Assembly: GCA_024235255.1 (NCBI GenBank)
Contig: JACKMT010000001.1
Location: 868,001-932,000 of the forward strand
Reading direction: 5' to 3'
Origin: Chromatiaceae bacterium
GTDB taxonomy: Bacteria > Pseudomonadota > Gammaproteobacteria > Chromatiales > Chromatiaceae
Length of the DNA: 64,000 nucleotides
Shown here: in pieces, positions 42,270 to 51,552 of the stretch
Numbering within the stretch: the stretch's first letter is position 1
Layout of the letters: each line of letters begins with the position of its first letter
Notes under the pieces: model-generated
Told to the model about the DNA's origin: nothing
The model's database searches: none
Seen by the model: the letters and a program-made list of their open reading frames with translations, nothing else
Program-made: the position numbers and the translations under genes

Positions 42270-43004
42270 CTAATATCCCGATCCGCGATAATATTTCGGG
42301 AAATCGGGATTCTGCCAACCCGGTGCAGCCAGATGTTCAGCGGGTGGCTTTAGCCGGGAGACATAGTCCAGAACTGCGTTCTCTTCCCTGGGAGTAAACC
42401 GATGAATCTGCTTGACCATTTTTTGATCGGCATTGCGCCTTTTACCGATCCGTATCCAATGAAACTGGCGTTTGAGATAGCTGACGTGCTGCCCCTGGAT
42501 CCTTGGTGTATGCTCAGCCTGGTTGCCCTCTCCATTTTTGCCGTGACAATCCTCGCAGTTCTCTTTATATACTTTTGCACCAAACTCAAGGTCAAGCCCC
42601 GGACCAACGCTGTTGTTGGGATTCATCGGTAACTGTGCAATATAGGCCGCGACATCGGCTATCTCCTTTGCTCCCCCAAGCAGTTGCGGAGAGGTGAATG
42701 GACGCATAGTTGGATTATCGCGGTTTCGGGCTCTGATATCAGCCAGCTGCTTGATCGTCACGTTGGGCAACTGCCCCGCAATCTGAGGATAACGGCCATC
42801 TGGTCTGCCCCACCCCTCAGGGCTGTGACACACGGTACACACCATATAAACTTTGCGGCCGTTGTCGACATCTGGTGTCAGATTCAGTGCCGCTTCGACT
42901 TCCATTCTTGCGCTTTCTACCGGATCCAGCGGTTGCGATACTGCCACATTGTTGATTGTCAGTAGCACTGCAACAGACAAGCATAGAATAGATAGCCGAT
43001 GCAT
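42270..43004 (-). CDS. Periplasmic diheme cytochrome c (c4-like)
   Basis: A 244-aa protein with a signal peptide and two CXXCH motifs (C56 CTVCH and C150 CEDCH from this start), each in a c4-type domain with downstream Met (TMRPF; the second is less clear). ATG at 43004 is chosen because AGGTGG precedes it by about 5 bp; an upstream ATG overlaps that site. It converges on fccB copy 2 and may accept electrons from the sulfide dehydrogenase or serve the NO and nitrite reductases. Confidence 0.87.
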   Translation of the reverse strand: MHRLSILCLSVAVLLTINNVAVSQPLDPVESARMEVEAALNLTPDVDNGRKVYMVCTVCHSPEGWGRPDGRYPQIAGQLPNVTIKQLADIRARNRDNPTMRPFTSPQLLGGAKEIADVAAYIAQLPMNPNNSVGPGLDLEFGAKVYKENCEDCHGKNGEGNQAEHTPRIQGQHVSYLKRQFHWIRIGKRRNADQKMVKQIHRFTPREENAVLDYVSRLKPPAEHLAAPGWQNPDFPKYYRGSGY

Positions 43005-43285
43005 TTTCCACCTCATTACAGAAAATTATAGATTTGCGTCAAAACCATAGACTACCAGGTGATAACTCCATCTATTTTGTCAATTATTCAATCCGGTTAT
43101 CCTGCCAAAATTACCCGCTGCTGTCATCTGGCGGATGCCGGAGCAGTACCCCATGAATCTCGCTGAAGAAAATCCCCTTGAAGCACACCATGCACGAAAT
43201 CAAGGATACTTCCAATAAGCTGTTGACTGCCCTTTGTCCCGCTAAAAACGGGGAAGGAGCGGTTAACAAAATATTTGTATACAAA

Positions 43286-43343
43286 CTAGTACTCCTTCAA
43301 GGCGATCACTGCATCCGCAATGATCGCCTTGAAGGAGTACTAG
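43286..43343. repeat. Perfect 23-bp inverted repeat (large hairpin)
   Basis: Arms at 43286-43308 and 43321-43343 are exact reverse complements over 23 bp (starting CTAGTACTCC), with the 12-base loop CTGCATCCGCAA. No T tract follows on either strand. It lies in the 500-bp gene-free stretch between the diheme cytochrome and an unknown gene. The region holds no credible gene: the 65-codon frame covering it is formed by the palindrome. Confidence 0.9.
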
Positions 43344-43508
43344 AGATTGAAGTAATTTTTATCCGGTTGATGTGACTATCTCAGTTTGTTAATCATCAAG
43401 CATTGAACGCCATCAATTTGACAGCAGAGAAATCTATAATTAAAACAAACAATCGATCCAAGACCTGAAACTATCGAAGCAAGCAAGAACCCACCGGTGC
43501 GACTTGGG

Positions 43509-44465
43509 ATGAATAAAGATTCCGTCAGTTTCAGTTGTTACAGTATTCGCAGATTGAATCCATTCCTCGGTGTGCTGCAAATTGTTGCAACTGAAGGCAG
43601 CCGCGCCATCAGTCCCGATGGCATCGATTGGGAGATTCAAATACTTGCAGAACGCCCGCATGACACCTGGGGAGCGCCCTCGCCGGTTAAACGAAAGCAC
43701 CAATTTCTCCGATTTGGAAGCTGGAACAGAGCTGACGGGCTGTCGCGGGTTCCAGCCAATCCACTGCTCGATCTGACCAGGATGCTTAATGAGGCGAATC
43801 GAATAGTTGAAATACTATGCCTGGAATCCACGCGCACTCCCTTCCTGCTAAAAGATAGATTCGAGCTTTGGTTGCTGGATGACCACGATCAAACGCCGCT
43901 GGCGCTGCTCGCAAGCACAACCGACATGCGTAATATTCCCTCATTGATCGAAACAGAGTGGGTTTGCTCAAAAAATGAATTCCCGTCAGTTCACATGGAA
44001 CGGCGAAAAGAGATACGATCAGAGCCAACTAATCCGCTTGCGAACAAGCGTTACCTGGAAAAAATCGTCAAACTGCGGTCGAGGCGGGGTCTTCAGCGAT
44101 GGTACAAGCGGAGTGTTGATGGATGTGGCGAAGCCTTACCATTGGAAGCAGAAATGAAGTCCGCTTCACGGACCGGGCAGCTCCCAGCGGATGCATTTCC
44201 CTTACTGTTACTGAACCCCTGCTGGGATGGTTCATTGCCTGCTGCGGTTGTTGCAGACTACCTTGCTTGGTTATCACCCTACCTTCTTGCTCTGCAGAAT
44301 CTGCCGGATGAGCTGCGGAGCACCCTGGAGCAACAGGCATCTAAACAGTCGCTAGTGGTTGATACTTATTGGCGCCTCTATCCAAAAATCATCAATAAAC
44401 AAATAATCGACGCTGCAAGAGTGGAAGCACTTCTGCGGCAAAGCCATAAGGAGATAAAACGGTAA
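43509..44465 (+). CDS. Uncharacterised protein, about 318 aa
   Basis: A soluble-looking protein without signal peptide or membrane helices. It has Trp/Leu-rich segments (FELWLLDDHDQTPLALL; CWDGSLPAAVVADYLAWLSPYLLALQ) and a basic middle (YLEKIVKLRSRRGLQRWYKR). I do not recognise a family. ATG at 43509 is preferred to a GTG at 43497; neither has a strong ribosome site. The length and consistent composition argue that it is a real gene. It stands alone. Confidence 0.65.
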   Translation: MNKDSVSFSCYSIRRLNPFLGVLQIVATEGSRAISPDGIDWEIQILAERPHDTWGAPSPVKRKHQFLRFGSWNRADGLSRVPANPLLDLTRMLNEANRIVEILCLESTRTPFLLKDRFELWLLDDHDQTPLALLASTTDMRNIPSLIETEWVCSKNEFPSVHMERRKEIRSEPTNPLANKRYLEKIVKLRSRRGLQRWYKRSVDGCGEALPLEAEMKSASRTGQLPADAFPLLLLNPCWDGSLPAAVVADYLAWLSPYLLALQNLPDELRSTLEQQASKQSLVVDTYWRLYPKIINKQIIDAARVEALLRQSHKEIKR

Positions 44466-44500
44466 TCGTCTAATGCCGGTCAGTGCCGCTCGGGAACGGA

Positions 44501-44713
44501 CTATCCTGATCTCTCACCGTTTCGCTTTACGAGCTCGATATTCGACCGCTCATCCACATCCACCTTGATCTCCCTTTTTTTCAAAGCAGGTTTACTCTGG
44601 CCGGCTTCGGCCCGAAGCTTCAGCGCAGCAATAAGCTCTCGATCTCTTCTGGCAAAGTAGATATCCTCTTCTGCCATCCCTTTCAGACGCAATTTTTCAC
44701 AAAAACCGTACAA
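44501..44713 (-). CDS. Small conserved-looking cytoplasmic protein
   Basis: A 70-aa charged helical protein with the core KGMAEEDIYFARRDRELIAAL, which I recall from short hypothetical proteins of gammaproteobacteria (no function known). TTG start at 44713 with GAGGTGG about 7 bp upstream; an internal ATG 12 codons later is the alternative. It converges with the unknown gene at 43509. Confidence 0.6.
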   Translation of the reverse strand: MYGFCEKLRLKGMAEEDIYFARRDRELIAALKLRAEAGQSKPALKKREIKVDVDERSNIELVKRNGERSG

Positions 44714-44932
44714 CTACCACCTCTCTTCCCTCAAGTGGAGGGAATACCTCTTGTGGAATCCATCAGCTGCCTCTATTGATAGTTTAGCGCAGGATAGGTT
44801 CAGCGGTTGGACGGAGTGAGCAGTTTACTTTGCAGTATCCGGTAAAAAACGATCAGACAAATAACCTACGTCGCTCGGCACCGGATGCTAATCCGGTACA
44901 CGGGATTGTGACTCGTTAGCCATCATCAACTG

Positions 44933-46081
44933 TTAACCTTCCGGTTCCAGCCTGACCAACCGGCCATTGGACGCATCGGTCAGCAGGTAGAGCAGACCGT
45001 CGGGACCGGTGCGCACGTCGCGAATACGCCCGAGTCTTCCGCGCAGCAACCGCTCCTCCTTCACCACTTCGCCGTCGTGCAGCACCAAGCGGGTCAACAG
45101 CCCGAACTTCAGCGAGCCGATAAAAATATTGCCGCGCCATTGGGGAAAGCGCTCCCCGTCATAAAAGCTCATTCCGGACGGGGCAATCGATGGAACCCAG
45201 TAATAAATCGGCTGGACCATACCGGCTTTGTGGGTGCCCTCGCCTATCTGGGTTCCGATGCCGTACTCGACGCCGTAGGTAATAACCGGCCAGCCATAGT
45301 TTTGGCCACTCCTCACAATATTGAGCTCGTCTCCCCCCTGAGGGCCGTGCTCATGCAGCCAAACCTCGCCGGTCTGCGGGTGCAAAGCGATGCCTTGAGG
45401 ATTTCTATGTCCGTAACTGAAGATCTCCGGTGCGGCATCCGCTCGACTCAGAAACGGATTGTCCTGTGGGATTCGTCCGTCGTCATGCAGCCGGATGACC
45501 GATCCCGCATGGTCGTTCAGGCGCTGAGCGCGCCGTTGGTCGCCCCTTTCGCCTACCGTGATATACAGAAACCCCTCCCGATCGAACAACAGCCTGGAAC
45601 CGAAATGACGGCCGCTCATGGAACCGATATTCTGCTGAAACAGTAGTTCGAGGTCGTGGAGCTGCATGCCATCGAGACGCGCGCGCGCCACCCGCGTTCC
45701 CATTCCACCGGTGCCGAAGGCAACGTAAGAAAAATAGAGCCAGCCGTTTTGCTGATAATCCGGATGCAGGACGATATCCAGCAGACCGCCTTGTCCGCTC
45801 GCGGTTATCTCGGGCAGGCCGGCGACCGGTCTGGGATCGAGCTTGCCGTCTTTGATCACCCGCAACCTTCCCGGCCGCTCGGTAACCAGCATGCGGCCAT
45901 CGGGAAGAAATGCAACGCTCCAAGGATGCTCCAGCCCCTCGCTGATTGTGACCGCCCGAAACCCACTCTCGTCGCCGTCGACCGGCTCCAGCCGCTGTGC
46001 ACCAACAGCGGGCAGCACTATTTGCAGCAACAGCAGGCATACAACTATCCGGAACAACAATGATTTACCAAGCAGAAACAT
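44933..46081 (-). CDS. PQQ-dependent sugar/aldose dehydrogenase-like protein
   Basis: A 382-aa secreted six-bladed propeller of the soluble glucose/aldose dehydrogenase (YliI/GdhB) family, which oxidises aldoses with PQQ and calcium. It has a signal peptide (about 1-28) and the family strings 'GLEHPWSVAFLPDGRMLVTE', GQGGLLDIVLHPDY, SGRHFGSRLLFD and HRNPQGIALHP. PQQ-binding His/Arg/Lys positions appear preserved but were not aligned. No PQQ synthesis genes are nearby. The next gene upstream on the same strand ends 28 bp away. Confidence 0.88.
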   Translation of the reverse strand: MFLLGKSLLFRIVVCLLLLQIVLPAVGAQRLEPVDGDESGFRAVTISEGLEHPWSVAFLPDGRMLVTERPGRLRVIKDGKLDPRPVAGLPEITASGQGGLLDIVLHPDYQQNGWLYFSYVAFGTGGMGTRVARARLDGMQLHDLELLFQQNIGSMSGRHFGSRLLFDREGFLYITVGERGDQRRAQRLNDHAGSVIRLHDDGRIPQDNPFLSRADAAPEIFSYGHRNPQGIALHPQTGEVWLHEHGPQGGDELNIVRSGQNYGWPVITYGVEYGIGTQIGEGTHKAGMVQPIYYWVPSIAPSGMSFYDGERFPQWRGNIFIGSLKFGLLTRLVLHDGEVVKEERLLRGRLGRIRDVRTGPDGLLYLLTDASNGRLVRLEPEG

Positions 46082-46108
46082 AAGCTTTTTCGATTACTCT
46101 TCAAGCAA

Positions 46109-47587
46109 TCATCGGCGGCCGCCAAACAGGGAACCGAGCACGCCGCGTATCAGCTGACGTCCAACCTGACTGCCCACCGCGCGCGCGGCGCTTTTGAAAA
46201 AGGATTCGGAAACAGTCTGACGTTGTCTTCCGGCAGGCCGGCGCTGCGCTCTGGCCAATGCCTCTTCCTGCATCTTCGCAACTTCCGCCGCCTGCTGCTC
46301 CTGCGCCAGCAGTTCAGCTTTCGCACTAAGGATCTCATAAGCGGATTCACGGTCTATCGGTGTGTCGTAGACTCCCGCTACCAATGAGCCCGCCATCAGT
46401 TGCCGGCGCATCGTTGCTGTGATCGGACCCATGCTGCTGCGCGGCGGCCTGACCAGCGTGCGCTCAACCATGCTCGGCCTGCCCTTGGCATCCAGGGTCG
46501 AAACCAGCGCCTCACCGACGCCAAGTTCTGAAATAACCTGGCGCGTATCGAGCTGCGGATTTGGCCTGAATGTCTCTGCAGCCGCCTTGACTGCCTTTTG
46601 ATCGCGCGGGGTAAATGCACGCAATGCATGCTGGACCCGGTTGCCGAGCTGTCCCAGCACCGTATCGGGGACGTCCAGCGGGTTCTGGGTAACAAAGTAA
46701 ACGCCCACCCCTTTTGAGCGAATCAAGCGCACCACCTGCTCCACTTTGTCGATCAGAATATCCGGTGCATCGTCGAACAGCAGGTGGGCTTCGTCGAAAA
46801 AGAGCACCAGCTTGGGTTTCTCCGGATCGCCGACTTCGGGCAGCGTTTCAAACAGTTCGGACATCAGCCACAACAGAAAGGTGCCGTACAGCAAGGGTGC
46901 GTTCATCAGCTGTTCTGAAGCCAGCACATTGATCACCCCCAGCCCCGCTGCATCGGTCTGCATCATATCCTGCAGATTGAGCGCGGGTTCGCCGAACAGA
47001 TCGTTGCCGCCCTGATCCTCCAGCGTCAGCAGTCGGCGTTGAATGGCGCCCACACTGGCAGCGGATATGTTGCCGTAGAGAGTCTGGAAATCCCCGGCAT
47101 TCTCGGCCACGAACTGCAGCATCGAGCGAAGATCTTTAAGGTCGAGCAGCAGCCAGCCGTTGTCATCGGCAACACGGAATACCAGTGTGAGCACGCCTTG
47201 CTGAGTTTCGTTGAGATTGAGCAGGCGGGAGAGCAGCAAGGGTCCCATATCGGTGATGGTCGCGCGCACCGGATGACCCTGCTTACCGAAGACGTCCCAG
47301 AAAGTGACCGGGAAACCCTGAAATTGAAAATCCTCCAATCCGATGAGATCGACCCGTTCCTGAATCTTCGGATGCGCTGAGCCCGGCTGGCTGATACCCG
47401 AAAGGTCTCCCTTCACATCTGACAGAAAAACCGGCACACCCATACGGCTGAACTCTTCGGCCAGTCCCTGCAGGGTAATCGTCTTACCGGTGCCTGTTGC
47501 GCCGGCTATCAAGCCGTGGCGGTTGGCCATTTTTGGCAGCAGCGGCACAGGCTGATCGCCCTTACCGATGATAATGGGATCTGGCAT
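46109..47587 (-). CDS. HerA/YjgR-like ATPase (DUF853)
   Basis: A 492-aa cytoplasmic P-loop ATPase of the HerA-FtsK group, YjgR/DUF853 branch. Walker A GATGTGKT is near residue 30; Walker B 'KLVLFFDEAHLLF' near 260; sensor region 'VYFVTQNPLDVPDTVLGQLG'. A C-terminal helical region with Glu/Ala/Arg repeats ends in a Gly-rich tail (SLFGGRR). The family is widespread and its exact role is unknown. It may be co-transcribed with the PQQ dehydrogenase downstream. Confidence 0.9.
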   Translation of the reverse strand: MPDPIIIGKGDQPVPLLPKMANRHGLIAGATGTGKTITLQGLAEEFSRMGVPVFLSDVKGDLSGISQPGSAHPKIQERVDLIGLEDFQFQGFPVTFWDVFGKQGHPVRATITDMGPLLLSRLLNLNETQQGVLTLVFRVADDNGWLLLDLKDLRSMLQFVAENAGDFQTLYGNISAASVGAIQRRLLTLEDQGGNDLFGEPALNLQDMMQTDAAGLGVINVLASEQLMNAPLLYGTFLLWLMSELFETLPEVGDPEKPKLVLFFDEAHLLFDDAPDILIDKVEQVVRLIRSKGVGVYFVTQNPLDVPDTVLGQLGNRVQHALRAFTPRDQKAVKAAAETFRPNPQLDTRQVISELGVGEALVSTLDAKGRPSMVERTLVRPPRSSMGPITATMRRQLMAGSLVAGVYDTPIDRESAYEILSAKAELLAQEQQAAEVAKMQEEALARAQRRPAGRQRQTVSESFFKSAARAVGSQVGRQLIRGVLGSLFGGRR

Positions 47588-47665
47588 ATTCGCTCCTCTT
47601 TATATTTCACCTCGGGACATGAACCGACATGATAATCAGTGCGGCTGCCAGTGGCTAGCGCCGAT

Positions 47666-49216
47666 CTAATCCTTTGCCAACCCCATCGGATCACTGCTGA
47701 AGATTCTTGCATCCATCTCGCATAGCTCGGCGCTGATCGCAGGCGTGAAGGACATCTGCTCCAGCACCGACTTCTGCAAATCGACGCCGGGCGCTATTTC
47801 GATCAATTCCAGTCCATTTGAAGTCAGACGGAATACTGCGCGTTCGGTAATAAACATCACCTGCTGCCCGCGGCCGAGGCAATAGCGGCCATTGTAGGTG
47901 AGATGCTGAACCTGCTCCACGAATGTGCGGCTGTGGCCTTCGCTGCGAATCTCCAGCTTTGCATCATTGATCCGGACCTCCTGGCCGCCGGAGGTAAAAG
48001 TGCCCAGAAAATAGACCTTCTTCGCGGTCTGACTGATATTGATAAAACCGCCGGCACCCGGCATGCGGGTTCCAAACCGGCTGACGTTGACGTTGCCCTT
48101 TACGTCAGCCTCTGCCAGTCCGAGGAACGCCTGATCCAGGCCGCCGCCGTCGTAGAAGTCGAACTGCGACGGCTGATCCACGATTGCTTCGGGATTGGCA
48201 ACCGCACCGAAACTGAGCCCGCCCGCGGGCACGCCGCCGATCCCCCCGGGTTCCACGGTCAGGGTTACCCGGTCCAGTATCGACTCCTCGTGGGCGACCG
48301 ACGCCACCGCCTCCGGCATGCCGATACCGAGATTCACGACGGCGCCTGTATCCAGCTCCATTGCCGCACGGCGGCCGATTATCTTACGTGCCGTCAGCGG
48401 CAGCAGCGGTATGCTGTCAGCGGTACTGATGATCTCACCGGTGTAGGCAGGATTGTAAGCCTCGCCAAAGGTTTGCTGATGGTGGTCGGGCTCCGCTACC
48501 ACGACATAGTCCACCAGGATGCCTGGCAGGCGCACCAGCTGGGGCGACAGATGGTGCCGCTCTGTGATCCGTTCCACCTGCACCAGCACTTTGCCGCCGC
48601 TGTTCTTGACCGCCTGGGCGATAGAGAGCACCTCCAGCGTCAGCGCCTCCCGCTCCATCGTTACATTGCCGCGCGGATCCGCCGTCGTCCCGCGCAGTAA
48701 TGCGATATTGATTGGAAAGGCTTTGTACAGAAGATACTCGGTGTTATCGATGGTGATCAGCTCAACCAGATCCTCCACGGCGGATGCGTTTATCTTGCCC
48801 CCCTCGTATCTCGGGTCGACGAAGGTATGCAGTCCGATGTGCGTGACGGTGCCTGGTTTGCCTGCGGCAATATCGCGGTACAGGTGGGTGATCACACCCT
48901 GCGGCAGGTTGTAGGCTTCAAGTCTGTTCTCATGGGCCAGCCTGCCCAGCTTCGGCGCCAGACCCCAGTGCCCGCCGACCACCCGTTTGATCATACCGTC
49001 GTGGCCAAAATGATTGACACCCCGCTCCCCGCCGTCACCCTGACCGGCACCATAAACCAGTGTCAGCCGACCCGGTTTACCGCTCTCCAGATAACGTTTT
49101 TCAAGCGCAATGGCGAGCGCTTCCGGAAATCCGGTTCCGACGAAACCGCTGGTGGCGACGGTATCCCCGTCTCTTATACAGGCAACCGCCTGATCTGCGG
49201 TAACGATTTTTTTCAT
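47666..49216 (-). CDS. Family I CoA transferase (propionate/acetate CoA-transferase type, fused A and B domains)
   Basis: A 516-aa enzyme moving CoA between short-chain acyl groups. The N-terminal half has the alpha-type SGFVGTGFPEAL glycine motif; the C-terminal half starts with an NLGIGMPEAV segment and carries the catalytic Glu in TVEPGGIGGVPAGG, the E-P-G form seen in propionate CoA-transferase and YdiF. The two half-domains are encoded as one chain. Start ATG at 49216. It probably handles acetate or propionate activation; the substrate is not certain. Confidence 0.9.
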   Translation of the reverse strand: MKKIVTADQAVACIRDGDTVATSGFVGTGFPEALAIALEKRYLESGKPGRLTLVYGAGQGDGGERGVNHFGHDGMIKRVVGGHWGLAPKLGRLAHENRLEAYNLPQGVITHLYRDIAAGKPGTVTHIGLHTFVDPRYEGGKINASAVEDLVELITIDNTEYLLYKAFPINIALLRGTTADPRGNVTMEREALTLEVLSIAQAVKNSGGKVLVQVERITERHHLSPQLVRLPGILVDYVVVAEPDHHQQTFGEAYNPAYTGEIISTADSIPLLPLTARKIIGRRAAMELDTGAVVNLGIGMPEAVASVAHEESILDRVTLTVEPGGIGGVPAGGLSFGAVANPEAIVDQPSQFDFYDGGGLDQAFLGLAEADVKGNVNVSRFGTRMPGAGGFINISQTAKKVYFLGTFTSGGQEVRINDAKLEIRSEGHSRTFVEQVQHLTYNGRYCLGRGQQVMFITERAVFRLTSNGLELIEIAPGVDLQKSVLEQMSFTPAISAELCEMDARIFSSDPMGLAKD

Positions 49217-49465
49217 GGCAGCGATCCCCGTTAGGCAATGACGATTCCATAACTTAAAGCGACTGACAGATACTTACAGGCGGTGCTGATTATCCCGGCT
49301 TTGTGGCATCTTACATTGACCGTCCAGCCGTTTCACATACTCTCACTCGCGCTTACTGTAAACCACTCTGCTTATAGCAGAGTCCAGTTACTCCGGTTCG
49401 GGCCGAAGCTGAAATCAATCGTTACAAAACGTAGATAAAATGCTGGAATCCAGCACAGATGCAAA

Positions 49466-49490
49466 TAAAAAAACCCAGCAAAAACTGGGT
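49466..49490 (-). terminator. Minus-strand terminator in the CoA transferase-ABC permease gap
   Basis: Read on the minus strand: ACCCAG - TTTTTG - CTGGGT followed by a run of seven T. It does not belong to the ABC permease directly (the gene stops about 360 bp earlier on that strand), which suggests an independent transcript. Confidence 0.75.
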
Positions 49491-49700
49491 CTTATGAATG
49501 TTACAACAGGTTTATTGTTATTTCGGTTCTCGAGTGCCAACTCCTTGCCAACCTTCCCAAGAATCCAGATGCGTTTCAGGTCTAACTGGCAGTTCGGTAA
49601 GTCCCACACCTGGGAGCCAAACCACCCCCTGCTAAACGGCTCAGCGTGTTGCCGATTTTCCGTGTGACCTTGCTGTTAAAATCTATGGCAGCAATTTAGG
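49466..49700 (-). ncRNA. Candidate small RNA gene (minus strand)
   Basis: The minus strand has a canonical terminator at the end of a gene-free, probably structured 230-base segment, with AT-rich promoter-like sequence near 49700-49720 and an FNR-like half-palindrome at 49721-49734. Five GGA triplets occur in the predicted transcript, the motif bound by CsrA, but that is near chance for this length. No named RNA family was recognised. Limits are approximate. Confidence 0.3.
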
Positions 49701-49720
49701 TGCCAATAACTGTATTTATA

Positions 49721-49734
49721 TTGATTTCAATCGG
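49721..49734. promoter_or_regulatory. Weak FNR-like palindrome before the candidate small RNA
   Basis: TTGAT-TTCA-ATCGG on the plus strand, 8 of 10 half-site bases. On the minus strand a TAAATT hexamer lies about 22 bases downstream of it, near the spacing of an FNR class II promoter. Tentative. Confidence 0.25.
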
Positions 49735-49849
49735 TTAATGTGATGAGCATCAAATAAGGCGCCCGGAGTGTAAATATAATTGACACAATCGACGAAGTGA
49801 CCGACAGAGGAAAACGGTTGGCTCTCTCCTTCAATCACTGTAGCGCGAT

Positions 49850-50626
49850 TCAACTTTTAACGCCTACCCCGTGATTCAACAGATAGAGACTGAAAGCGGT
49901 AAGTCCGGAAATAAAAACAATAATAATGACAAGCGCGCTTGCAATCGGAATATCGGTCACACCAAGCAGCCCGTAGCGAAACGCGTTGACCATATATAGC
50001 ACCGGGTTTGCGAGGGAGATCTTCTGCCAGATCCCAGGCAGCATGGTAATCGAGTAAAAAACGCCGCCCAGGTAGGTCAAGGGGGTCAACACAAACGTGG
50101 GTATAATCGATATATCGTCAAAGCTCTTGGCGTAGACCGCGTTGATGAAACCGCCGAGCGAGAACAGAATCGACGTCAGCACGAATACCGTCAGCGTCCA
50201 GCCGTAGCTGCGGATATCCAGATCACTGAAAAGCAACGAGACACCGGTCACGACTATCCCTACCAGCACACCCCGCGCCACACCGCCACCGACGTAGCCG
50301 CTCAGAATGACCCAGCTCGGCACGGGTGAAATCAGCAACTCCTCGACGTGCCGCTGATACTTGCTGCTGAAAAAAGAGGAGACGACATTGGAGTAGGAGT
50401 TGGTGATGACCGCCATCAGGATCAACCCGGGCACGATGAAGTCGATATAGCGGACACCATCCATTTCACCGATACGCTGTCCGATCAGATTACCGAAGAT
50501 GATGAAATAGAGCGTAGTGGTGATGGCCGGCGGCACCAGCGTCTGAATCCAGATACGGCTGAAGCGCAGAATCTCCTTGGTCAGGATGGTTTGAAAAGCG
50601 ATGCGGTAGCGGTTGAAACGGGTCAT
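49850..50626 (-). CDS. yadH: ABC-2 type exporter permease (YadH-like)
   Basis: A 258-aa integral membrane protein with six helices and the ABC2_membrane signature (VPGLILMAVITNSYSN; SPVPSWVILSGYVGGGV). It pairs with the ATPase gene directly upstream, whose stop it overlaps by 4 bp. The YadGH type has no firmly known substrate. The ABC-2 fold suggests export of a lipid, polysaccharide or drug-like molecule. Confidence 0.9.
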   Translation of the reverse strand: MTRFNRYRIAFQTILTKEILRFSRIWIQTLVPPAITTTLYFIIFGNLIGQRIGEMDGVRYIDFIVPGLILMAVITNSYSNVVSSFFSSKYQRHVEELLISPVPSWVILSGYVGGGVARGVLVGIVVTGVSLLFSDLDIRSYGWTLTVFVLTSILFSLGGFINAVYAKSFDDISIIPTFVLTPLTYLGGVFYSITMLPGIWQKISLANPVLYMVNAFRYGLLGVTDIPIASALVIIIVFISGLTAFSLYLLNHGVGVKS

Positions 50627-51552
50627 TTTGCAGCACCTCCGCGGCTGGCATTCAACATCCCGATAAACAGCTGCTCCAGACGGTTCTGCTTGTTGCGCAT
50701 ACTGATCACCTCCAGACCGCGCTGCGCGAGCGCCTGGAAGAGGCCGTTGATGCTTTGGCCCCGGTTCACCTCCACTTCCAGTGTGTGCTCATCCAGCCGT
50801 TGCCAGCGGTAGCCGCCCAACTCCTCCAGTCGAGTCAGCTCCTGGGCTATGTTTAGCACGAACACCTCGTTGTGCAGCTGGTTGAGCAGACGTTTCATGC
50901 TGCTATGCTCGGCGATCCGGCCTTGATTGATAATTGCGATGTTGCGGCACAGGCTCTCCGCCTCTTCCAGGTAGTGGGTGGTCAAAATGATGGTCGTTCC
51001 CTGACGATTGATCTCGGTAAGGAACGACCACATGGAACGGCGTATCTCAATATCCACGCCGGCTGTTGGCTCGTCCAGAATCAGCAGCCTCGGTTGGTGC
51101 ACCAGTGCCCGGGCGATCATAAGCCGGCGCTTCATACCGCCCGAGAGCGATATCGCCTGATCCTTGCGCCTATCCCAGAGCTCCAACTGCCGCAAACTCT
51201 GTTCGGCGCGTTCCCAGGCTAGTTTACGGGGTATGCCGTAAAAGCCTGCCTGATTGACCACGATCTCTGCCACCGGCTCCCACTGATTGAAGTTGAACTC
51301 CTGGGGAACCAGTCCGATGGCGCTCTTCACACCTTCCGGATTCCGGTCAAGATCCTGCCCGAATACCTCCACCCGGCCCGAGCTTTTTGTCACCAGCGAG
51401 CTGACGATGCCGATGGCAGTGGATTTCCCCGCACCGTTCGGCCCAAGCAGCGCAAAGAAGTCTCCCGGCGCAACCTCAAGATCTATACCCTTGAGCGCCT
51501 CAAAACCATTGCGGTAGGTCTTGCGAAGATCCTGTAGTAAAAGCGCGCTCAT
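50623..51552 (-). CDS. yadG: ABC exporter ATPase (YadG-like)
   Basis: A 309-aa ATP-binding subunit. Walker A GPNGAGKST near residue 40; Q-loop 'LVPQEFNFNQWEPV'; signature LSGGMKRRLMIARAL; Walker B 'LLILDEPTAGVD'; H-loop TTHYLEE. A C-terminal domain of about 90 residues follows, as in exporter ATPases of this kind. ATG at 51552 (MSALLLQDL) is taken as the start rather than the 57-bp longer frame, since similarity begins there. Confidence 0.92.
   Translation of the reverse strand: MSALLLQDLRKTYRNGFEALKGIDLEVAPGDFFALLGPNGAGKSTAIGIVSSLVTKSSGRVEVFGQDLDRNPEGVKSAIGLVPQEFNFNQWEPVAEIVVNQAGFYGIPRKLAWERAEQSLRQLELWDRRKDQAISLSGGMKRRLMIARALVHQPRLLILDEPTAGVDIEIRRSMWSFLTEINRQGTTIILTTHYLEEAESLCRNIAIINQGRIAEHSSMKRLLNQLHNEVFVLNIAQELTRLEELGGYRWQRLDEHTLEVEVNRGQSINGLFQALAQRGLEVISMRNKQNRLEQLFIGMLNASRGGAAK

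Larger units (their letters stand above)
49217..49849. other. Gene-free stretch holding a possible small RNA
   Basis: About 630 bp with no protein-coding frame I can support. The part 49460-49735 carries a terminator and a promoter-like region for the minus strand (described separately). The rest (49217-49440 and 49735-49849) shows nothing further. Confidence 0.5.

Noticed and set aside
43178..43375. 65-codon frame over the large hairpin
   Set aside because: About half of its codons are the palindrome arms, and there is no ribosome site or conserved product.
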